DNA from: an uncultured Eubacteriales bacterium
Lineage (GTDB): Bacteria; Bacillota; Clostridia; Oscillospirales; Acutalibacteraceae
Length of the DNA: 37,196 nt
Reading direction: 5' to 3'
NCBI GenBank assembly: GCA_900317985.1
Contig: ONJD01000005.1
Location: 1 to 37,196 of the forward strand
The notes under the pieces: generated by a model
The model's input: the letters and a program-made list of their open reading frames with translations, nothing else
The model's database searches: none
Told to the model about the DNA's origin: nothing
Program-made: the position numbers and the translations under genes
Part shown: positions 1 through 16,465 of the stretch, piece after piece
Layout of the letters: each line of letters begins with the position of its first letter
Position numbering within the stretch: position 1 is the stretch's first letter

Positions 1-593
1 TTCGCTTCCTTCAGGACTTTGCCGATACCGGACAGCGTGCCGCCGGTGCCGACACCGGAGCAGAACGCGTCGATCTTCTGACCGTCCATGTCGTCGAGGA
101 TCTCGAGGGCGGTGTGCTGCAGATGCGCTTCGATGTTGTTGTAGTTCTCGAACTGGTTCGGGATGAAGACGTTCGGGTCCTCTTTCGCCATGTCGAGAGC
201 CATCTCGATGCACTTCTCGATGCATTCTCCGATATTGTTGCGGTCGTGCACGAGACGCACCTCAGCGCCGTACTGGCGGACCAGCATACGGCGTTCCTTG
301 CTGACCGAGTCCGGCATGATGATAATGACCTTATAGCCCTTCACGGCGCCCACAAGGGACAATCCGATGCCCTGGTTGCCGCTGGTGGGTTCCACGATGA
401 CGGTGTCGGGGCCGATGATGCCCTCTTTCTCCGCCGCTTCGATCATCTGGAACGCGGTGCGGGTCTTGATGGAACCGCCGACATTGAGGCCCTCGAACTT
501 GACGAGGACTTCGGCGTCTTCCGGGCCGGTGAGGCGGTTCAAACGGATGAGAGGCGTGTTCCCCAGCGCATCCAGTACGGTATTGCAGATCAT
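1..593 (-). CDS. cysK: Cysteine synthase family protein, PLP-dependent (3' part outside window)
   Basis: The first 197 residues of a fold-type II PLP enzyme are visible; the C-terminus lies beyond position 1. The expected reaction is O-acetylserine plus sulfide to cysteine in the cytosol. The N-terminus has the family's LGNTPL motif (residues 10-15). The PLP lysine is K43 in GGSIKTR, the phosphate/substrate loop is TSGNQG (70-75), and a glycine-rich GVGTGGT loop lies near residue 185. Two positions differ from textbook CysK: KTR instead of KDR, and SGNQG instead of SGNTG, so a related beta-substituting enzyme is possible. The ATG at 593 has an AAGGAG site 8-9 nt upstream. The gene follows tuf by 70 nt with a strong terminator between them and no visible promoter of its own. 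The family is certain; the exact substrate is less so. Confidence 0.82.
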   Translation of the reverse strand, partial: MICNTVLDALGNTPLIRLNRLTGPEDAEVLVKFEGLNVGGSIKTRTAFQMIEAAEKEGIIGPDTVIVEPTSGNQGIGLSLVGAVKGYKVIIIMPDSVSKERRMLVRQYGAEVRLVHDRNNIGECIEKCIEMALDMAKEDPNVFIPNQFENYNNIEAHLQHTALEILDDMDGQKIDAFCSGVGTGGTLSGIGKVLKEA

Positions 594-616
594 AGAGTAT
601 TTGCTCCTTCATGAAA

Positions 617-642
617 AAGCCCGCGCGAAAACGCGCGGGCTT
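617..642 (-). terminator. Intrinsic terminator of tuf
   Basis: A perfect 11-bp stem (617-627 with 632-642) closes an AAAA loop. On the minus strand it is followed by a short U-run at 614-618. It lies 21 nt after the tuf stop and just before the cysK ribosome binding site (about 603-610). Confidence 0.9.
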
Positions 643-663
643 CTAAATACAGTCTGTTAAGAC

Positions 664-1899
<1,236 letters not shown>

Positions 1900-1951
1900 T
1901 GGAATGTTCCTCCTTCATTATGGTGAACTATTTTCTTTCAGAATTATTTCG

Positions 1952-1980
1952 ATTGTATCAGATAGACTGATTCAATGCAA
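1952..1980 (-). promoter_or_regulatory. Sigma-A promoter of tuf in the fusA-tuf gap
   Basis: On the minus strand TTGCAT (1975-1980), a 17-nt spacer and TACAAT (1952-1957) are seen. A TG one base before the -10 makes it an extended -10. Transcription would start near 1945, leaving a leader of about 45 nt. It would let tuf be made in excess over the other str genes. Confidence 0.8.
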
Positions 1981-1994
1981 GTACTGTTTCAGGG

Positions 1995-4073
1995 TCAGTC
2001 CTTCTTGTTCCGGTCGGTGATGATGCCTTCCGCGATGGACTTCGGAACCTCGACATAATGGGACGGCTGCATGACATAGTTGGCACGGCCCTGGGTCTTG
2101 GAACGAAGGTCGGTGGAATAACCGAACATGGAAGCAAGCGGGATGAACGAGCTGATCTGGGTGGCGCCGTTGACGGGCTCCATACCCTTGATGAGACCAC
2201 GGCGGGAGTTGATGTCGCCGATGACGTCGCCGACATAGTCGTCCGGAGTGGTGACGTCGACTTTCATCATGGGCTCCATCAGGACCGGAGAAGCCTTTCT
2301 CATGGCATCCTTGAAGGCCATGGATCCGCAGATCTTGAAGGCCATCTCGGAGGAGTCGACTTCGTGGTAAGAACCGTCGTAGAGGGTGACTTTGACGTCT
2401 TCGACGTTATAGCCGGCCAGGACACCGTTGAGCATGGCGCTCTTGATACCCTGTTCGGTCGGGGCGATGAATTCTTTCGGAATGGCACCGCCGACAACGG
2501 CGTTGACGAACTCGTAGCCCTTCTCGGGGTTCGGCTCGATCTTGATCTTGACTTCGGCGTACTGACCGGAACCACCGGTCTGACGCTTGAACTTGCATGC
2601 GACATCCGCCGGAGCGCTGATGGTCTCGCGGTAGGCAACCTGCGGCTGACCTACGTTCGCCTCGACCTTGAACTCACGGAGCAGACGGTCGACGATGATC
2701 TCCAGGTGGAGCTCACCCATACCGGCGATGATGGTCTGACCGGTCTCTTCGTCTGTGTAAGTGCGGAATGTCGGATCTTCTTCGGCCAGTTTGGCGAGGG
2801 CGATGCCCATCTTTTCCTGACCGGCCTTGGTCTTCGGCTCGACGGCAACACGAATAACGGGTTCCGGGAAGTCGAGGGACTCAAGGATGACCGGATGTTT
2901 CGGGTCACAAAGGGTGTCGCCGGTGGTGGTGTTCTTGACACCGACGCAGGCGGCGATATCACCGGAGTAAACGGTATCGATATCCTGTCTGTGGTTCGCG
3001 TGCATCTGCATGATACGGCCAAGACGCTCGTTCTTGTCCTTCACGGAGTTGTAAACGGTCTCGCCGGCATTGGCAGTACCCGAATAGACACGGAAGAAGC
3101 AGAGCTTACCGACATACGGGTCCGTCGCGATCTTGAACGCAAGAGCGGAGAACGGATCGTCGTCTTTCGGATGTCTCTCGATCTCTTCGCCGGTCGCAGG
3201 GTCTGTGCCCTTGATGGCGGGGATATCGGTAGCAGCGGGCATGTAGTCAACGATGGCGTCGAGGAGGGGCTGAACGCCCTTGTTGCGGTAGGAAGTACCG
3301 CAGACCATCGGGACCATGTCGTTGGCAAGTGTGCCCTTACGGATCGTAGCTTTGATCTCATCGATGGTCAGCTCTTCCCCGTTGAAGTACTTCTCCATGA
3401 GTTCGTCGTCATAGGAGGCGACGGTCTCGATGAGAGAATCGTGGTATTCCTGGGCCTTGTCCATGATGTCGGCGGGGATCTCTTCGTCCCGGACATCCTG
3501 ACCCATGTCGTCGTAGTAGACTTCGGCGCGCATGGTGATCAGGTCGACGATGCCACGGAATTCCGACTCGGCGCCGATCGGGATCTGGATCGGGACCGGG
3601 TTGGCCTTCAGACGGTCTTTGACCATTTCGATGACGTTGTAGTAGTCGGCGCCCATGATGTCCATCTTGTTGACGTAGATCATGCGCGGGACCTGATATT
3701 TGTCAGCCTGACGCCAGACGGTCTCAGACTGGGGCTCGACGCCACCCTTGGCGGAGAGGACGGTCACGGAGCCGTCGAGGACTCGAAGAGAACGCTCGAC
3801 TTCTGCGGTGAAGTCCACGTGGCCGGGAGTGTCGATGATGTTGATTCTGTGTTCTTTCCAGAAACAGGTGGTAGCAGCAGAAGTGATGGTGATACCACGT
3901 TCCTGCTCCTGAACCATCCAGTCCATGGTGGCGGCGCCGTCATGGACCTCACCGATCTTATGGTTGATACCGGTGTAGTACAGGATACGCTCGGTCGTCG
4001 TCGTTTTACCGGCGTCGATATGAGCCATGATACCGATGTTTCTGGTTTTTTCCAAAGATACCTGTCTCGGCAT
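1995..4073 (-). CDS. fusA: Elongation factor G
   Basis: EF-G is the ribosomal translocase GTPase, which also takes part in ribosome recycling. The 692 residues match the usual length. The G-domain motifs are AHIDAGKT (17-24), DTPGH (81-85) and NKMD (135-138), followed by the EF-G domains II-V. The C-terminal part contains the conserved INSRRG and GYSTDLRS segments. The ATG at 4073 follows a GGGGAGG site. It sits 15 nt after rpsG in the classical order rpsL-rpsG-fusA-tuf, so it is probably cotranscribed from the promoter before rpsL. No fusidic-acid resistance change was looked for in detail. Confidence 0.99.
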   Translation of the reverse strand: MPRQVSLEKTRNIGIMAHIDAGKTTTTERILYYTGINHKIGEVHDGAATMDWMVQEQERGITITSAATTCFWKEHRINIIDTPGHVDFTAEVERSLRVLDGSVTVLSAKGGVEPQSETVWRQADKYQVPRMIYVNKMDIMGADYYNVIEMVKDRLKANPVPIQIPIGAESEFRGIVDLITMRAEVYYDDMGQDVRDEEIPADIMDKAQEYHDSLIETVASYDDELMEKYFNGEELTIDEIKATIRKGTLANDMVPMVCGTSYRNKGVQPLLDAIVDYMPAATDIPAIKGTDPATGEEIERHPKDDDPFSALAFKIATDPYVGKLCFFRVYSGTANAGETVYNSVKDKNERLGRIMQMHANHRQDIDTVYSGDIAACVGVKNTTTGDTLCDPKHPVILESLDFPEPVIRVAVEPKTKAGQEKMGIALAKLAEEDPTFRTYTDEETGQTIIAGMGELHLEIIVDRLLREFKVEANVGQPQVAYRETISAPADVACKFKRQTGGSGQYAEVKIKIEPNPEKGYEFVNAVVGGAIPKEFIAPTEQGIKSAMLNGVLAGYNVEDVKVTLYDGSYHEVDSSEMAFKICGSMAFKDAMRKASPVLMEPMMKVDVTTPDDYVGDVIGDINSRRGLIKGMEPVNGATQISSFIPLASMFGYSTDLRSKTQGRANYVMQPSHYVEVPKSIAEGIITDRNKKD

Positions 4074-4088
4074 ATAGTCCTCCCCTGC

Positions 4089-4688
<600 letters not shown>

Positions 4689-4710
4689 GCCTTGCAAGAA
4701 GTTTGTTCTC

Positions 4711-5127
4711 TTACTTTTTCTTCGGTCTCTTAGCGCCGTATTTCGAACGGGACTGCATACGGTCCGTAACACCCTGTGTATCGAGCGTACCGCGAATGAT
4801 GTGGTAACGAACACCGGGAAGGTCCTTAACACGTCCGCCTCTGATGAGGACGACACTATGCTCCTGAAGATTGTGGCCGACACCCGGAATATAGGCGGAA
4901 ACCTCGATCCCGTTGGTCAGACGGACTCTGGCGATCTTACGAAGCGCAGAGTTCGGCTTCTTCGGTGTGGCGGTCTTGACGGCAGTGCAGACACCGCGTT
5001 TCTGCGGAGACTGGACGTCGGTCATGACGTTCTTCTTAGAGTTGAGTCCTTTCAGAAGAGCCGGAGCCTTTGCTTTCTTTTCAGAAGTCTTACGACCCTG
5101 ACGAACAAGCTGGTTAAAGGTTGGCAA
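4711..5127 (-). CDS. rpsL: 30S ribosomal protein S12 (TTG start)
   Basis: S12 belongs to the decoding centre of the 30S subunit. The 138 residues match the length in Gram-positive bacteria. The [10 protein letters not shown] and [13 protein letters not shown] loops, where streptomycin-resistance changes occur (E. coli K42 and K87 regions), look wild type. The start codon is TTG at 5127, seen directly, with a GGAGGTG site 7 nt upstream and a standard [11 protein letters not shown] start after it. It is the first gene of the str operon, behind a strong promoter and a leader of about 125 nt. No L7Ae-like gene lies between rpoC and rpsL. Confidence 0.98.
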   Translation of the reverse strand: MPTFNQLVRQGRKTSEKKAKAPALLKGLNSKKNVMTDVQSPQKRGVCTAVKTATPKKPNSALRKIARVRLTNGIEVSAYIPGVGHNLQEHSVVLIRGGRVKDLPGVRYHIIRGTLDTQGVTDRMQSRSKYGAKRPKKK

Positions 5128-5183
5128 TCTGTTTCACCTCCATGCAAATAATGTAAAGTATAAATATATTGCTATAAGGAGAG

Positions 5184-5205
5184 CCTCCGGGAGATCGCCC
5201 GGAAG
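5184..5205 (-). promoter_or_regulatory. Leader hairpin of the str operon
   Basis: CTTCCGGG and CCCGGAGG pair over 8 bp (one G-U) around a 6-nt loop in the 5' leader of rpsL. No U-run follows, so it is not an obvious attenuator. Its function is unknown. Confidence 0.35.
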
Positions 5206-5257
5206 TTCCCCTGTATAGTTTTGTTTTCGCGTGCTGGAAACACTGCGACAATTCGGT

Positions 5258-5286
5258 ATTGTAGCCGAATTATAAGGCTTTGTCAA
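5258..5286 (-). promoter_or_regulatory. Sigma-A promoter of the str operon
   Basis: On the minus strand a consensus TTGACA (5281-5286), a 17-nt spacer and TACAAT (5258-5263) are seen. It starts 31 nt after the rpoC stop, and no clear rpoC terminator separates the two units. Transcription would begin near 5251. Confidence 0.88.
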
Positions 5287-5316
5287 CACTGGATTTCGCC
5301 ATGTTACTGCGGCGAT

Positions 5317-8991
<3,675 letters not shown>

Positions 8992-9012
8992 TGGGCGACC
9001 TCTTTCCTTTTA

Positions 9013-12000
9013 TTATTCGTCAAAGCTGAGGGAATCCAGATCTTCCGCGGTGGGTTCCTCGTCAGCGGTGAATTCGTCAAACTCGTCTTCGGTCTCCATG
9101 GGCTCGCCCTGTTCATCGAGGGTCATATAGCCGCTGGCGCCTTCGGCGTCGTTGACGGACTTCATATCGTCGTTTTCGGCAAGACGGAATCCGATGTCAT
9201 CGCCATCGAAATTCTGTCTGAGGTCGATTTCGTTATCATCTTTGTCGAGGACGCGGACGTCGAGGCCGAGAGCCTGCAGTTCCTTGATGAGGACCTTGAA
9301 GGACTCCGGAACGCCGGACTTCGGTACGCTCTGGCCCTTGACGATCGCTTCGTAGGTCTTGACACGGCCGACGATGTCGTCGGACTTGACGGTCAGGATC
9401 TCCTGAAGGGTATAAGCCGCGCCGTAAGCCTCAAGGGCCCAGACTTCCATTTCACCGAAACGCTGGCCGCCGAACTGGGCTTTACCGCCGAGGGGCTGCT
9501 GCGTGACGAGGGAGTACGGACCGGTGGAACGGGCGTGGATCTTGTCGTCGACAAGGTGATGGAGCTTCAGGTAGTACATGACACCGACGGTGACGCGGTC
9601 GCCGAGCGGAAGGCCGGTACGGCCGTCCATGAGTTCGGTCTTACCGTCTCTGCCCTCCCAGGCTTCCTCGATGAGCGCGAGTTCCGCTTCGTCCTCCGTT
9701 TTGCTGCGGAGGAGATCCATGAGGTCGGAAAGAAGGAAGCCCTTCTCTTCGTTCTTGTCCTCATAGTCGAGGATGAGCTGTTTCGTCTGGTCATTGCCCT
9801 TCGCGAGGAGTTTGGACTCGACGAGGAAGTACTGGATGTCTTCTTCATGCGCGCCGTCGAAGACGGGGGTCATGATCTTCCAGCCCTTCGAACGGGCCGC
9901 CATACCGATGTTGACTTCGAGGACCTGACCGATGTTCATTCGGGAGGGAACGCCCAGCGGGTTCAGGACGATGTCGAGCGGAGTACCGTCCGGCAGGAAC
10001 GGCATGTCTTCCTGCGGAAGGACGCGGGAGACGACACCTTTGTTACCGTGACGGCCGGCCATCTTGTCACCGACCTGGATCTTTCTCTTCTGGGCGATGT
10101 ACACGCGGACGACTTTGTTGACGCCCGGGCTCAGCTCATCGGAGTTGGCTCTTGTGAAGACTTCGACATTGAGGACGATACCGTACTCACCGTGCGGGAC
10201 ACGGAGCGATGTATCGCGGACCTCTCTCGCCTTCTCGCCGAAGATGGCCTGCAGGAGGCGCTCTTCCGCGGTGCGCTCGGTCTCACCCTTCGGGGTGACC
10301 TTACCGACGAGGATGTCGCCGGACTTGACTTCGGCGCCGATGTGGATGATGCCCTCTTCATCGAGGTTCGCCAGCGCGTCTTCACCGACGTTCGGGATGT
10401 CGCGGGTGATCTCTTCCGGCCCGAGTTTGGTGTCGCGGGACTCGAGTTCGAACTCTTCGATATGGATCGAGGTATAGATGTCGTCCCGGATGAGTTTCTC
10501 ATTCAGAAGGACGGCGTCTTCGTAGTTGTAGCCTTCCCAGGTCATGAAGCCGATGAGGGCGTTCTTACCGAGGGAGATCTCACCATTGCTGGTGGCGGGG
10601 CCGTCGGCGATGACCTGTCCTTTGGTGACTTCCTGGCCAAGGTCGACGATGGGTCTCTGGTTGATGCAGGTGCCCTGGTTGGAACCCATGAACTTGATGA
10701 GGTCGTAACGGTCGATGCCGTCTTCGGTCTCGATCTCGATGTGGTCGGCGTCGACGTGTTTGACCGTACCGGCGTTCCTTGCGAGGACGACGGAACCGGA
10801 GTCGACAGCGGCCTTGTATTCCATACCGGTACCGACGATCGGAGAGTCGGTGACCATGAGCGGAACGGCCTGACGCTGCATGTTCGAACCCATGAGGGCA
10901 CGGTTGGCGTCATCGTTCTCGAGGAACGGGATCATGGCGGTCGCGACGGAGACGAGCATCTTCGGGGAGACGTCCATGTAATCCGGTACGCTCGGGTCGA
11001 CTTCGGCGAACTCGTCGCGATAGCGGATGGTGATACGGTTGTTCAGGAAGTGGCCGTCCTTGTCGAGCGGCTCGTTCGCCTGGGCAACACGGTAGTTGTC
11101 TTCGACGTCGGCGGTCATGTAGACGACTTCGTCGAGGACCTTGCCGGTCTCTTTGTCGATCTTCCGGAACGGCGCTTCGATGAAGCCGTACTTGTTGATG
11201 CGGGCAAAGGTGGCAAGATAGGAGATCAGGCCGATGTTCGGACCTTCGGGGGTCTCGATGGGACACATGCGGCCGTAATGCGTGTAGTGAACGTCTCGGA
11301 CTTCGAATCCGGCACGGTCTCTGGAGAGACCGCCGGGGCCGAGGGCGGAGAGACGGCGCTTATGCGTGAGTTCTGCCAGCGGGTTCGTCTGATCCATGAA
11401 CTGGGACAGCGGCGAGGAGCCGAAGAACTCTTTGATGGCAGCGACGACGGGACGGATGTTGATGAGTGCTTCCGGAGTCGCCTTTTCGGGGTCCTGCGCG
11501 GAGAGAGACATTCTCTCGCGGACGACACGCTCCATACGGGAGAAGCCGATACGGAACTGGTTCTGGAGCAGTTCGCCGACGGAACGGATGCGGCGGTTGC
11601 CCAGGTGGTCGATGTCGTCGAGGGTGCCGACGTTGTTGCCGAGGCAGTCAAGGTAGTTGACGGTGGCATAGATGTCGTCGATGATGATGTGTTTCGGGAT
11701 GAGGTCATCGGCATGCTCTTTCAGAGTGAGGAGCAGGTCGTCCTTGTCCCAGTCGTCCTCTGCTTCGGCGAGGATGTCCTGCAGAACGCTGAACCGGACT
11801 TTTTCATTGATGCCGACTTCTTCCAGTTCCTCTTCTGTCAGGTCCCAGGCGCCGAGGAATGGAAGGATGTCGACCATGCCGTTGGAGACGACTTTGACTT
11901 CTTTCCCCTCTTCGGTGAGGACATAGGCTTCGGTGATACCGGCCTGTTCGATCTCGTATGCCTTTTCGGCGGTGACGACGTCACCGGCGTCGGCGAGGAA

Positions 12001-12906
12001 CTCACCGGTCTCCACGTTGACGACTTCACGAGCGAGCTTTTCGCCGGTCAGACGCTGGGAGATGCCGAGCTTCTTGTTGTATTTGTAGCGGCCTACGCGG
12101 GACAGGTCGTACCGGCGGGCGTCGAAGAACAGGTTGTCGAGGTGCTGCTCTGCAGTCTCTACGGTCGGCGGCTCGCCCGGGCGCAGTCTCTTGTAGACTT
12201 CCAGGAGTGCTTCTTCACGGTTTTTCGTGGTGTCCTTCTCGAGGGTCGCGAGGATCCGCTCGTCCGGACCGAAGAATTCAAGGATCTCTTCGTTGCTGGA
12301 AAGGCCCAGAGCACGAATGAAGGTCGTGATCGGGATCTTTCTGTTCTTGTCGATGCGGACATAGAACACATCGTTCTGGTCCGTCTCATATTCGAGCCAG
12401 GCACCTCTGTTCGGGATAACGGTGGTCGTGTAGAGTTCCTTACCGGTCTTATCATGGGTCATACCATAATATACGCCGGGGGAACGGACCAGCTGCGAAA
12501 CGATGGCACGTTCCGCACCGTTGATGATGAAGGTGCCGCTCTCCGTCATGATCGGGAACTCGCCCATCTTGACGACCGACTCCTTGATGAGGCCGGTCTC
12601 CTTGTTGGCGAGACGCGCGGTCAGATGGATGCTGGACGAATAGGTTGCCCTGTTCGCCTTGCACTCCTTGACGGTGTATTTGGGTTTTTCATCCATAGAA
12701 TAGTCGACGAACTCGAGGACGAGATTACCGGTGTAGTCGGTAATTTCCCCGATGTCTCTGAAGACTTCCTTCAGACCGACATCCAGGAACCACTGGTACG
12801 AATTCTTCTGGATCTCGATGAGGTTCGGCATCTGCATGACCTCATCGATCTGAGCGAAATTCATACGAGTGGTTGTTCCGAGCTTGGTCGCTTTAACGTT
12901 TACCAT
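9013..12906 (-). CDS. rpoB: RNA polymerase beta subunit
   Basis: Beta subunit of RNA polymerase, 1297 residues, roughly 100 longer than the Bacillus subtilis protein. The extra length seems to lie partly in the central region before the rifampicin cluster and partly in an acidic C-terminal tail rich in Glu/Asp. The rifampicin region ([10 protein letters not shown], then [13 protein letters not shown]) has the sensitive residues at the positions equivalent to E. coli D516, H526 and S531. The ATG at 12906 has a GGAGTGATC element upstream. rpoB is first in its unit: the genes rplK, rplA, rplJ and rplL that usually precede it are missing and ndk is divergent instead. Confidence 0.99.
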   Translation of the reverse strand: MVNVKATKLGTTTRMNFAQIDEVMQMPNLIEIQKNSYQWFLDVGLKEVFRDIGEITDYTGNLVLEFVDYSMDEKPKYTVKECKANRATYSSSIHLTARLANKETGLIKESVVKMGEFPIMTESGTFIINGAERAIVSQLVRSPGVYYGMTHDKTGKELYTTTVIPNRGAWLEYETDQNDVFYVRIDKNRKIPITTFIRALGLSSNEEILEFFGPDERILATLEKDTTKNREEALLEVYKRLRPGEPPTVETAEQHLDNLFFDARRYDLSRVGRYKYNKKLGISQRLTGEKLAREVVNVETGEFLADAGDVVTAEKAYEIEQAGITEAYVLTEEGKEVKVVSNGMVDILPFLGAWDLTEEELEEVGINEKVRFSVLQDILAEAEDDWDKDDLLLTLKEHADDLIPKHIIIDDIYATVNYLDCLGNNVGTLDDIDHLGNRRIRSVGELLQNQFRIGFSRMERVVRERMSLSAQDPEKATPEALINIRPVVAAIKEFFGSSPLSQFMDQTNPLAELTHKRRLSALGPGGLSRDRAGFEVRDVHYTHYGRMCPIETPEGPNIGLISYLATFARINKYGFIEAPFRKIDKETGKVLDEVVYMTADVEDNYRVAQANEPLDKDGHFLNNRITIRYRDEFAEVDPSVPDYMDVSPKMLVSVATAMIPFLENDDANRALMGSNMQRQAVPLMVTDSPIVGTGMEYKAAVDSGSVVLARNAGTVKHVDADHIEIETEDGIDRYDLIKFMGSNQGTCINQRPIVDLGQEVTKGQVIADGPATSNGEISLGKNALIGFMTWEGYNYEDAVLLNEKLIRDDIYTSIHIEEFELESRDTKLGPEEITRDIPNVGEDALANLDEEGIIHIGAEVKSGDILVGKVTPKGETERTAEERLLQAIFGEKAREVRDTSLRVPHGEYGIVLNVEVFTRANSDELSPGVNKVVRVYIAQKRKIQVGDKMAGRHGNKGVVSRVLPQEDMPFLPDGTPLDIVLNPLGVPSRMNIGQVLEVNIGMAARSKGWKIMTPVFDGAHEEDIQYFLVESKLLAKGNDQTKQLILDYEDKNEEKGFLLSDLMDLLRSKTEDEAELALIEEAWEGRDGKTELMDGRTGLPLGDRVTVGVMYYLKLHHLVDDKIHARSTGPYSLVTQQPLGGKAQFGGQRFGEMEVWALEAYGAAYTLQEILTVKSDDIVGRVKTYEAIVKGQSVPKSGVPESFKVLIKELQALGLDVRVLDKDDNEIDLRQNFDGDDIGFRLAENDDMKSVNDAEGASGYMTLDEQGEPMETEDEFDEFTADEEPTAEDLDSLSFDE

Positions 12907-12971
12907 AAGCCGTGATCACTCCGTTCCGTATTTCTAAAATCGCGCACTTTCCGTTATAAAAGTGGATTTAT

Positions 12972-13000
12972 ATTTTATATATAGAAAGACGCCCCGTCAA
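12972..13000 (-). promoter_or_regulatory. Probable promoter of rpoBC
   Basis: On the minus strand TTGACG (12995-13000), a 17-nt spacer and TAAAAT (12972-12977) lie in an AT-rich stretch, giving a leader of about 60 nt. A second TTGACA at 13017-13022 has no -10 at the right distance. Confidence 0.7.
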
Positions 13001-13084
13001 GCGATAATTTCAAATTTGTCAAGCCCCTTTCCAAAGTTTTTCATACGCTCCTCCGGGTGTTTCTTATTTAGGGGCGATTTCCCC

Positions 13085-13113
13085 TTGTTTCCCCCGCGCC
13101 GGTCTGTTATCAT
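13085..13113 (+). promoter_or_regulatory. Probable promoter of ndk
   Basis: TTGTTT (13085-13090), a 17-nt spacer and TATCAT (13108-13113) are followed 30 nt later by the ndk ATG. It is divergent from the rpoB promoter. Confidence 0.6.
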
Positions 13114-13143
13114 GGTAGCAACATCAAAGGAAGGTACTGAACT

Positions 13144-13542
13144 ATGGAACGCACTTATATCATGCTCAAACCGGACTGCGTCGAACGCGGTCTCATCGGA
13201 GAAGTCATCTCCCGCATCGAACGCAAAGGCTATCAGATCACCGCGATGAAGATGATGCACCTGGACGAACCAATCCTCCGGGAACATTACTCGCATCTCG
13301 TGAACGAGGACTTCTTCCCCCTGCTCGTCGACTTCATGATGAGCGGCCCCGTCGTCGCCATGATCGTCGAAGGTGAGGACTGCATCGCCGGCATGCGCCG
13401 CCTGATGGGCCCCACGAACAACGCCAACGCGGCTCCCGGCACCATCCGCGGAGACCTGGCCTGCTCCAACCGGCTCAACATCATCCACGGCTCCGACTCC
13501 CCCGAGACCGCGGAAGCCGAGATCAAACGCTTCTTCGGCTGA
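13144..13542 (+). CDS. ndk: Nucleoside diphosphate kinase
   Basis: NDK equilibrates nucleoside di- and triphosphates through a phosphohistidine intermediate. The 132 residues carry the family's start (ERTYIMLKPD), the TIRGD segment and the active-site histidine H115 in NIIHGSDS. The ATG has an AGGAAGG site 9 nt upstream. It is a single-gene unit with its own promoter, divergent from rpoB and convergent with rpoD, whose terminator it shares. Of the catalytic signature only the segment before H115 (CSNRLN) is somewhat divergent. Confidence 0.97.
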   Translation: MERTYIMLKPDCVERGLIGEVISRIERKGYQITAMKMMHLDEPILREHYSHLVNEDFFPLLVDFMMSGPVVAMIVEGEDCIAGMRRLMGPTNNANAAPGTIRGDLACSNRLNIIHGSDSPETAEAEIKRFFG

Positions 13543-13563
13543 ACGACATGACAAAACAAAAAA

Positions 13564-13591
13564 GCTCTCCGAATTTCGGAGAGCTTTTTTT
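13564..13591. terminator. Bidirectional terminator between ndk and rpoD
   Basis: An 8-10-bp stem (GCTCTCCG with CGGAGAGC, 13564-13571 and 13577-13584) has an A-run on its left and a T-run on its right. It can therefore end transcription of ndk (plus) and of the rpoD operon (minus). Confidence 0.92.
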
Positions 13592-13594
13592 GAT

Positions 13595-14692
<1,098 letters not shown>

Positions 14693-14704
14693 AAATCAAA
14701 CTCC

Positions 14705-16450
14705 TTACTTTTTCGAGAAAAGTTCCCGAAGTTCTTCGTCGGTGATCTCTCCGCCGGAGGCGGAGGCCTTCTTTTCTTCCGAGGCCTTCAAGACCCGGAT
14801 GCAGTCTTCGAGTTCCGTGAGCGTGCCGCTGAGCGGGATGCCTGCGTTCTGGATCCGCGCCAGCTGCCCCATCTCATCGGGGTCGAAGTACTGGGAGAGG
14901 ATGAAACTCTCCACGCCTTTCCCCTCCCGGATGCGTCCGGCGATGACCGTGTAGGCCTTCTGACCGAATGCGGTGGAGAAGTCGGCCGCCTCGAGCCGGT
15001 CCCCGATCTTCGTAAGATAGTCGGGATTCCGGAGCAGCGAGGCCAGTATGGTCTCCTCGGCACGGAGCACTTTCCCGCTCACATGTCCGCCGGACGGATC
15101 CTGTTTCACGAGTTCCCGGTTCAGCTCTGTGAAGTCCGCACGCTCTCGGCGGTTGCGCTGCCGTCTCGCCGCTCTCCGGATCTGGGATTCGATGGCTTCC
15201 CGGGCCACGCCCGTCTCCTCCGCGACCCGCGAAGTGTAGACATAGCGTTCGGCCGGAGCCAGCGAGGCCAGAATGAAAGAGACCGCTTCGATGTAACGCA
15301 CCTTTCCGTCATCGGTGGAGAGGTCGAACTTCATCCGCTGTTCATTGAGTCGATACTCTGTCTCGTTGGATGCGCCGTCCAGCATGGAACGGAACCGTTC
15401 CGCGCCGTAGGTCTTGATGATCTCATCGGGATCTTTCCCGCCGTCCATCGTGAGGGAACGGACGGTCAGATCGGTCTGTTCGAATTTCTGGAGGGCACGG
15501 TGGGTGGCCTCCCGTCCGGCGTCGTCGTTGTCATAGGACAGGACCACTTCCCGGCAGTACCGGGCGATGAGCCGGACCTGCTCATCGGTGAGGGCGGTGC
15601 CGAGACCGGCGATGGCGTTCGTGAACCCTGCCTGGTGGAGGGTGATGACGTCGAGGTAGCCTTCACAGAGGATGAGCTGATCGGAACCGGACCCCTTCGC
15701 GAAGTTCAGCGCGAACAGAGCGCTGCTCTTCTTGTAGACGAGGGTGTCCGAGGTGTTGACATATTTGGGTTTCGAGTCGTCGAGGACGCGTCCGCCGAAG
15801 GCGATGATGTTTCCCCGAAGGTCGATGATGGGCACCATGGCCCGGTTTCGGAAGTTGTCGTAGTAGAAGATCTTCCCGTTCTTCTCCGACCGGCGAAGCA
15901 GGTTCGCCTCATACAGTTCCTGGTCGGAATAGTGGAGACCGCGCATGTAGTAGTGGAGCGCGTGCCAGTCGTCCGGCGCGAAGCCGAGGCCGAAGTGCTT
16001 GATGGTCTGCTGTGTGAGACCGCGCTCCTCGGTCCAGTACTTCATACATACGGCGCCCTTCTCGCTGTTGAGCGCCTTGTAGAAAAAGCGCGCCGCCTCC
16101 TTGTTGAGCTCCAGCATGCGCTTGCGCTTTTTGGAGAGCGTGTCGTCGTACTCTTCATCGGGCATCTGCAGGCCGGCGCGGTCGGCGAGGAAGCGGACCG
16201 CATCGAGGTAATCGAGGTTCTCGATGTCCCGGGTGAAGGTGATGATGTCTCCCCCTTTCCCGCAGCCGAAGCAGTAGAACGACTGGTTGTCGGGGTAGAC
16301 CGTGAAGGACGGTGTTTTCTCGGAGTGGAAGGGACACAAGCCTTTGGAGAGACGGCCCGCGCGCTTAAGGTGGACATAGCCGGATATGAATTCTTCGATA
16401 TCCAGCCTGTCCCGCAGCGTATTCAGGAACTCTTCGCGGATCCGTGGCAT
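14705..16450 (-). CDS. dnaG: DNA primase
   Basis: DnaG makes the RNA primers for chromosome replication. The 581 residues contain the CHC2 zinc finger (C39, H42, C60, C63). The TOPRIM catalytic core has EGYLD (263-267) and DNDD (307-310). A C-terminal helicase-binding domain of low conservation follows. The ATG follows AAAAGGAG with good spacing. It lies between dgt (15 nt) and rpoD (12 nt) and is cotranscribed with both. The length is slightly below that of Bacillus DnaG (about 600). Confidence 0.98.
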   Translation of the reverse strand: MPRIREEFLNTLRDRLDIEEFISGYVHLKRAGRLSKGLCPFHSEKTPSFTVYPDNQSFYCFGCGKGGDIITFTRDIENLDYLDAVRFLADRAGLQMPDEEYDDTLSKKRKRMLELNKEAARFFYKALNSEKGAVCMKYWTEERGLTQQTIKHFGLGFAPDDWHALHYYMRGLHYSDQELYEANLLRRSEKNGKIFYYDNFRNRAMVPIIDLRGNIIAFGGRVLDDSKPKYVNTSDTLVYKKSSALFALNFAKGSGSDQLILCEGYLDVITLHQAGFTNAIAGLGTALTDEQVRLIARYCREVVLSYDNDDAGREATHRALQKFEQTDLTVRSLTMDGGKDPDEIIKTYGAERFRSMLDGASNETEYRLNEQRMKFDLSTDDGKVRYIEAVSFILASLAPAERYVYTSRVAEETGVAREAIESQIRRAARRQRNRRERADFTELNRELVKQDPSGGHVSGKVLRAEETILASLLRNPDYLTKIGDRLEAADFSTAFGQKAYTVIAGRIREGKGVESFILSQYFDPDEMGQLARIQNAGIPLSGTLTELEDCIRVLKASEEKKASASGGEITDEELRELFSKK

Positions 16451-16465
16451 AGTGTGTATCTCCTT

